Part shown: positions 7,201 to 8,144 of the stretch, one piece after another | Numbering within the stretch: position 1 is the stretch's first letter | Layout: the number at the start of each line of letters is the position of its first letter | DNA from: Bacteroidetes bacterium UBA7688 | Lineage (GTDB): Bacteria; Bacteroidota; Bacteroidia; Chitinophagales; Chitinophagaceae | Assembly (NCBI GenBank): GCA_002482815.1 | Contig: DLGS01000374.1 | Span: 1-8,144 of the forward strand | Length of the DNA: 8,144 nucleotides | Direction: 5' to 3' | The notes under the pieces: generated by a model | Database searches by the model: none | Seen by the model: only the letters and a program-made list of their open reading frames with translations | Told to the model about the DNA's origin: nothing | Position numbers and translations under genes: made by a program

Positions 7201-7856
7201 ACAATAAGTCCTTCGTGCGCACCATCCGGTGTGCCGATTGTAGGTGGAGTAAGTGCAGCAGTAGATGAGCTATTGCAGTTTCCGATAAAAACACCTGCTG
7301 TGCCATAATGGGAAACACCAGCAGCAGCAGTAGTATTTGTGTTATTTAGTGTGATGTTAGAATTCCTGACGATGTCATTTTTACAACCATCACTTGAGTT
7401 CAATTTTACAAAAGAAACACCATGCTCCATCATGGTAGTAACAGTGGTATTAGTCGATGTATCGCGGAACCTAAGTCTATCAAGTGTTACATTATCAACA
7501 CCATTAAAAGTAAAGATGGCATCGTGTGCACCACTACCTGAGTTTGCAATAAATTGTGTATTGCCCCCTCCGTTAAAAACAACTCCATTCGCTAATGTGT
7601 AAGTTGAATTAAAGGTTGCATTACCCAATACATACCCACCAGGAGGTGCGATTTCATACCATGTAGCTGGGAAATTAACAACAATATTGCCTGGTATTGT
7701 AGGTTCAACGCCATACTGGTTAAGGCTATCAATAACTGCCTTCATATTTGGGAATGCACCGGTTGGAATGTTGATTGTTCTTGGGGCCTTTATCGCCTGC
7801 GAGCTTATACTCACCAGGAGCGAGAATAAAAAAATGGGGGTAAATAATTTTTTCAT
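4251..7856 (-). CDS. Secreted T9SS cargo: beta-helix region, three Ig-like modules, type A sorting domain
   Basis: A 1201-residue protein. A Sec signal peptide (MKKLF then a hydrophobic core, probable cleavage after SSQA near residue 21) sends it to the periplasm. Residues of about 30-870 are rich in Asn, Thr, Ser and Gly, with recurring short strand-turn units such as NVTLDRLRF and TIQNNIVRV, as in right-handed parallel beta-helix proteins. This part ends in DIGALEF, a frequent end to such domains. Three Ig-like modules follow at about 884-969, 970-1050 and 1051-1120, each with a YxW(Y/F)(R/K)(D/N) strand and a Tyr-Val/Leu-Glu/Arg-Val strand before a Gly-Cys. Residues 1121-1201 are a T9SS type A sorting domain (KIYPNPASDKL, LTDLSGRVI, ALANGMYLLNL) that is normally removed on export to the surface or medium. 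No catalytic motif is recognised. Adhesion or polysaccharide binding is possible but unproven. The ATG at 7856 directly precedes the signal peptide. The gene is single, with its own terminator. Confidence 0.92.
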   Translation of the reverse strand: MKKLFTPIFLFSLLVSISSQAIKAPRTINIPTGAFPNMKAVIDSLNQYGVEPTIPGNIVVNFPATWYEIAPPGGYVLGNATFNSTYTLANGVVFNGGGNTQFIANSGSGAHDAIFTFNGVDNVTLDRLRFRDTSTNTTVTTMMEHGVSFVKLNSSDGCKNDIVRNSNITLNNTNTTAAAGVSHYGTAGVFIGNCNSSSTAALTPPTIGTPDGAHEGLIVDGDSIQNVNHGVWAYGTGVVIDGTNVNDLNIYIWNNVISNFTHNGVFMAFFNNDQVRGNRMSNMWMNGSATLFDINGIVYTSSVATATNNSWTCEKNFVELTTGGTGAISATGIVSQIYGTGSTTISEDTVKLGAAGTQAQLVGIWQRNQNGTSLIDKNIVSDFGIISTGNPTLNIVGIYNGQINTGPGLLRAYPTVSTITNNRIERFNIISTGGLFGCIDFNVVSAVPSIFKNNLISDIANIGSATSSVVKGYQYRGNVNPTAPATLNLTCTGNTLFNLNTQFNATPVIGIDPGTTTSSAQLIADLSSNRFESLTAGSGSITAVLLDNMKSVIMNSDTFLNLTGKGDITAVRSGFTGPGVVSISMTKNLIDSLTSSGTNSVVAGISTTTGTSNPLATFNLANSVIRRIRSTGTNGLAHGFINAGANTTYNIVNNFVSDILAGSNTTAYSSSFGLNMATSGITNVIFNTINLNSNSAVGGFGATGLLFNPSATNTIQNNIVRVNVTAGASNNVSAIRANNGSAKAPPTTSAFAAASNIYFSPIGSNNYLYVMGTTNSSLVNGYHQSGLSQDATKNIVNDTFFNTKCDRSSYHKFMQTGAPTREKKTSAEDNLSGASGIFTPTGITYAEAAAFDGPIGVDFILSARPVGASDIGALEFNGTLIPLMDIKITSSTGLDTACTFNLPTLKATIPSYFNKVSYKWYRDTTKLITSDTATSILVSPVTADYTVRVYDSVTGCTDTSSKFRMTIVPPPPAMITYYDSLTFCESSAIVVQANKGYGYTYRWFRNSTLLAAETDDHLVIDKSGDYNLEVNTILGCPTTSTSIKVKVYPLPTPTVIYAGPRLLETQKYYTYQWYKNNVKINDSDALGKKYYVMSDGAYSVEVTDSNGCTAKSDVFLYSLGINENQISANIKIYPNPASDKLHIESPVLLNASLTDLSGRVIVSKTDVKDIDVSALANGMYLLNLTDSEGKLIHVEKINKVK

Positions 7857-7966
7857 ACGATTATTTTTTCAGGGTAGGTGTCGGAAATAATATGATATAC
7901 GCACAAGATGCAACTTGCAAGATAAGAAATGATTGTTAAATTCCGACCTTTTACTTCATATATTTT

Positions 7967-8005
7967 AAAAACACAAACGGCGACCAAAAATGGCCGCCGT
8001 TTGTG
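7967..8005 (-). terminator. Rho-independent terminator of the T9SS-tailed gene at the right edge
   Basis: An 11-bp perfect inverted repeat (arms 7972-7982 and 7995-8005, CACAAACGGCG / CGCCGTTTGTG) is extended inside by a two-base GG/CC pairing after one mismatch. On the minus strand it is followed by TTTTT. It lies 27 bases after the stop codon at 8033-8035. Confidence 0.9.
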
Positions 8006-8032
8006 CAAAATATTCAATTTGTCAGACCTTAT

Positions 8033-8144
8033 CTATTTTTCAGAGACTTTAGTGACACGTTGTTGTTTAATCAACTCGTTGCCTTCCTTGTCGCTGATGG
8101 TAAACAGGTAGACGCCATCCGCAAATTTACTCAGATCAACCTCT
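8033..8144 (-). CDS. C-terminal end of a T9SS type A sorting-domain protein, cut by window edge
   Basis: Read directly from the minus strand; the frame is open from the right edge to a TAG at 8033-8035, giving 36 residues. They read VDLSKFADGVYLFTISD, then an EGNELIKQQRVTKV stretch. This is the last part of a T9SS type A sorting domain: the (D/S)-L-S-x-x-A-x-G-x-Y-L-(F/L) strand, a Gly turn, and a basic final strand. The pattern closely resembles the tail of the neighbouring 1201-residue protein. The body of the protein, and so its function, lies outside the window. It was presumably exported across the outer membrane by the type IX system. Confidence 0.85.
   Translation of the reverse strand, partial: EVDLSKFADGVYLFTISDKEGNELIKQQRVTKVSEK

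Noticed and set aside
6019..7268. Plus-strand open frames of 139, 67 and 172 codons
   Set aside because: All are antisense to the beta-helix gene, whose Asn/Thr-rich codons leave few stops on the other strand. No family features are seen.
7880..7947. Distant 7-bp inverted repeat GTCGGAA / TTCCGAC, plus TGCAACTTGCA at 7909-7919, upstream of the beta-helix gene
   Set aside because: The arms are short, 54 bases apart and easily found by chance. The 11-base near-palindrome could be an operator but nothing else supports it. No good TAnnTTTG box was found here; TATCTTG at about 7918-7924 is one base short.
1..8144. CRISPR arrays, tRNA or rRNA genes, insertion sequences, phage or defence genes
   Set aside because: No regularly spaced repeats, cloverleaf-like sequences, transposase motifs or integration-site duplications were seen when reading both strands.

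Overview
The window looks like chromosome of a Bacteroidota bacterium, probably a Chitinophagia-like member (inference). Three things point that way. Two proteins end in type IX secretion (T9SS) type A sorting tails. Two intergenic regions carry the Bacteroidota promoter box TAnnTTTG. Start codons are preceded by A/T-rich stretches rather than Shine-Dalgarno sequences. Every gene is on the minus strand, so transcription runs from high to low coordinates.

Right edge to 4251: the last 36 codons of a T9SS cargo protein (8033-8144) are followed by a strong terminator. Next comes a 1201-residue secreted protein (4251-7856) with a signal peptide, a long Asn/Thr/Ser/Gly-rich beta-helix region, three Ig-like modules and a T9SS tail, with its own terminator at about 4195-4231.

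4240 to 2860: this is the ribosomal protein operon rpsF-rpsR-rplI (S6, S18, L9). It has a TAnnTTTG promoter, a leader of about 90 nt that can fold by a perfect 7-bp long-range pairing (candidate S6:S18 autoregulatory element), and a textbook terminator after rplI.

2860 to the left edge: a second apparent operon has a promoter at about 2826-2856. It encodes a periplasmic L,D-transpeptidase-like protein, a K+-channel-like membrane protein, a bestrophin-family channel, and an edge-truncated protein matching the LCIB/LCIC (theta-type) carbonic anhydrase family. Gaps are 32, 4 and 18 bp with no visible terminator inside, so co-transcription is likely.

The most interesting observation is the bestrophin next to an LCIB-type carbonic anhydrase. 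In the green alga Chlamydomonas, bestrophin-like bicarbonate channels and LCIB/LCIC are both parts of the CO2-concentrating mechanism. Finding the two families adjacent, with a K+-type channel that could balance charge, suggests a compact bacterial inorganic-carbon or pH-handling module. The families are read from sequence motifs; the joint function is inference.
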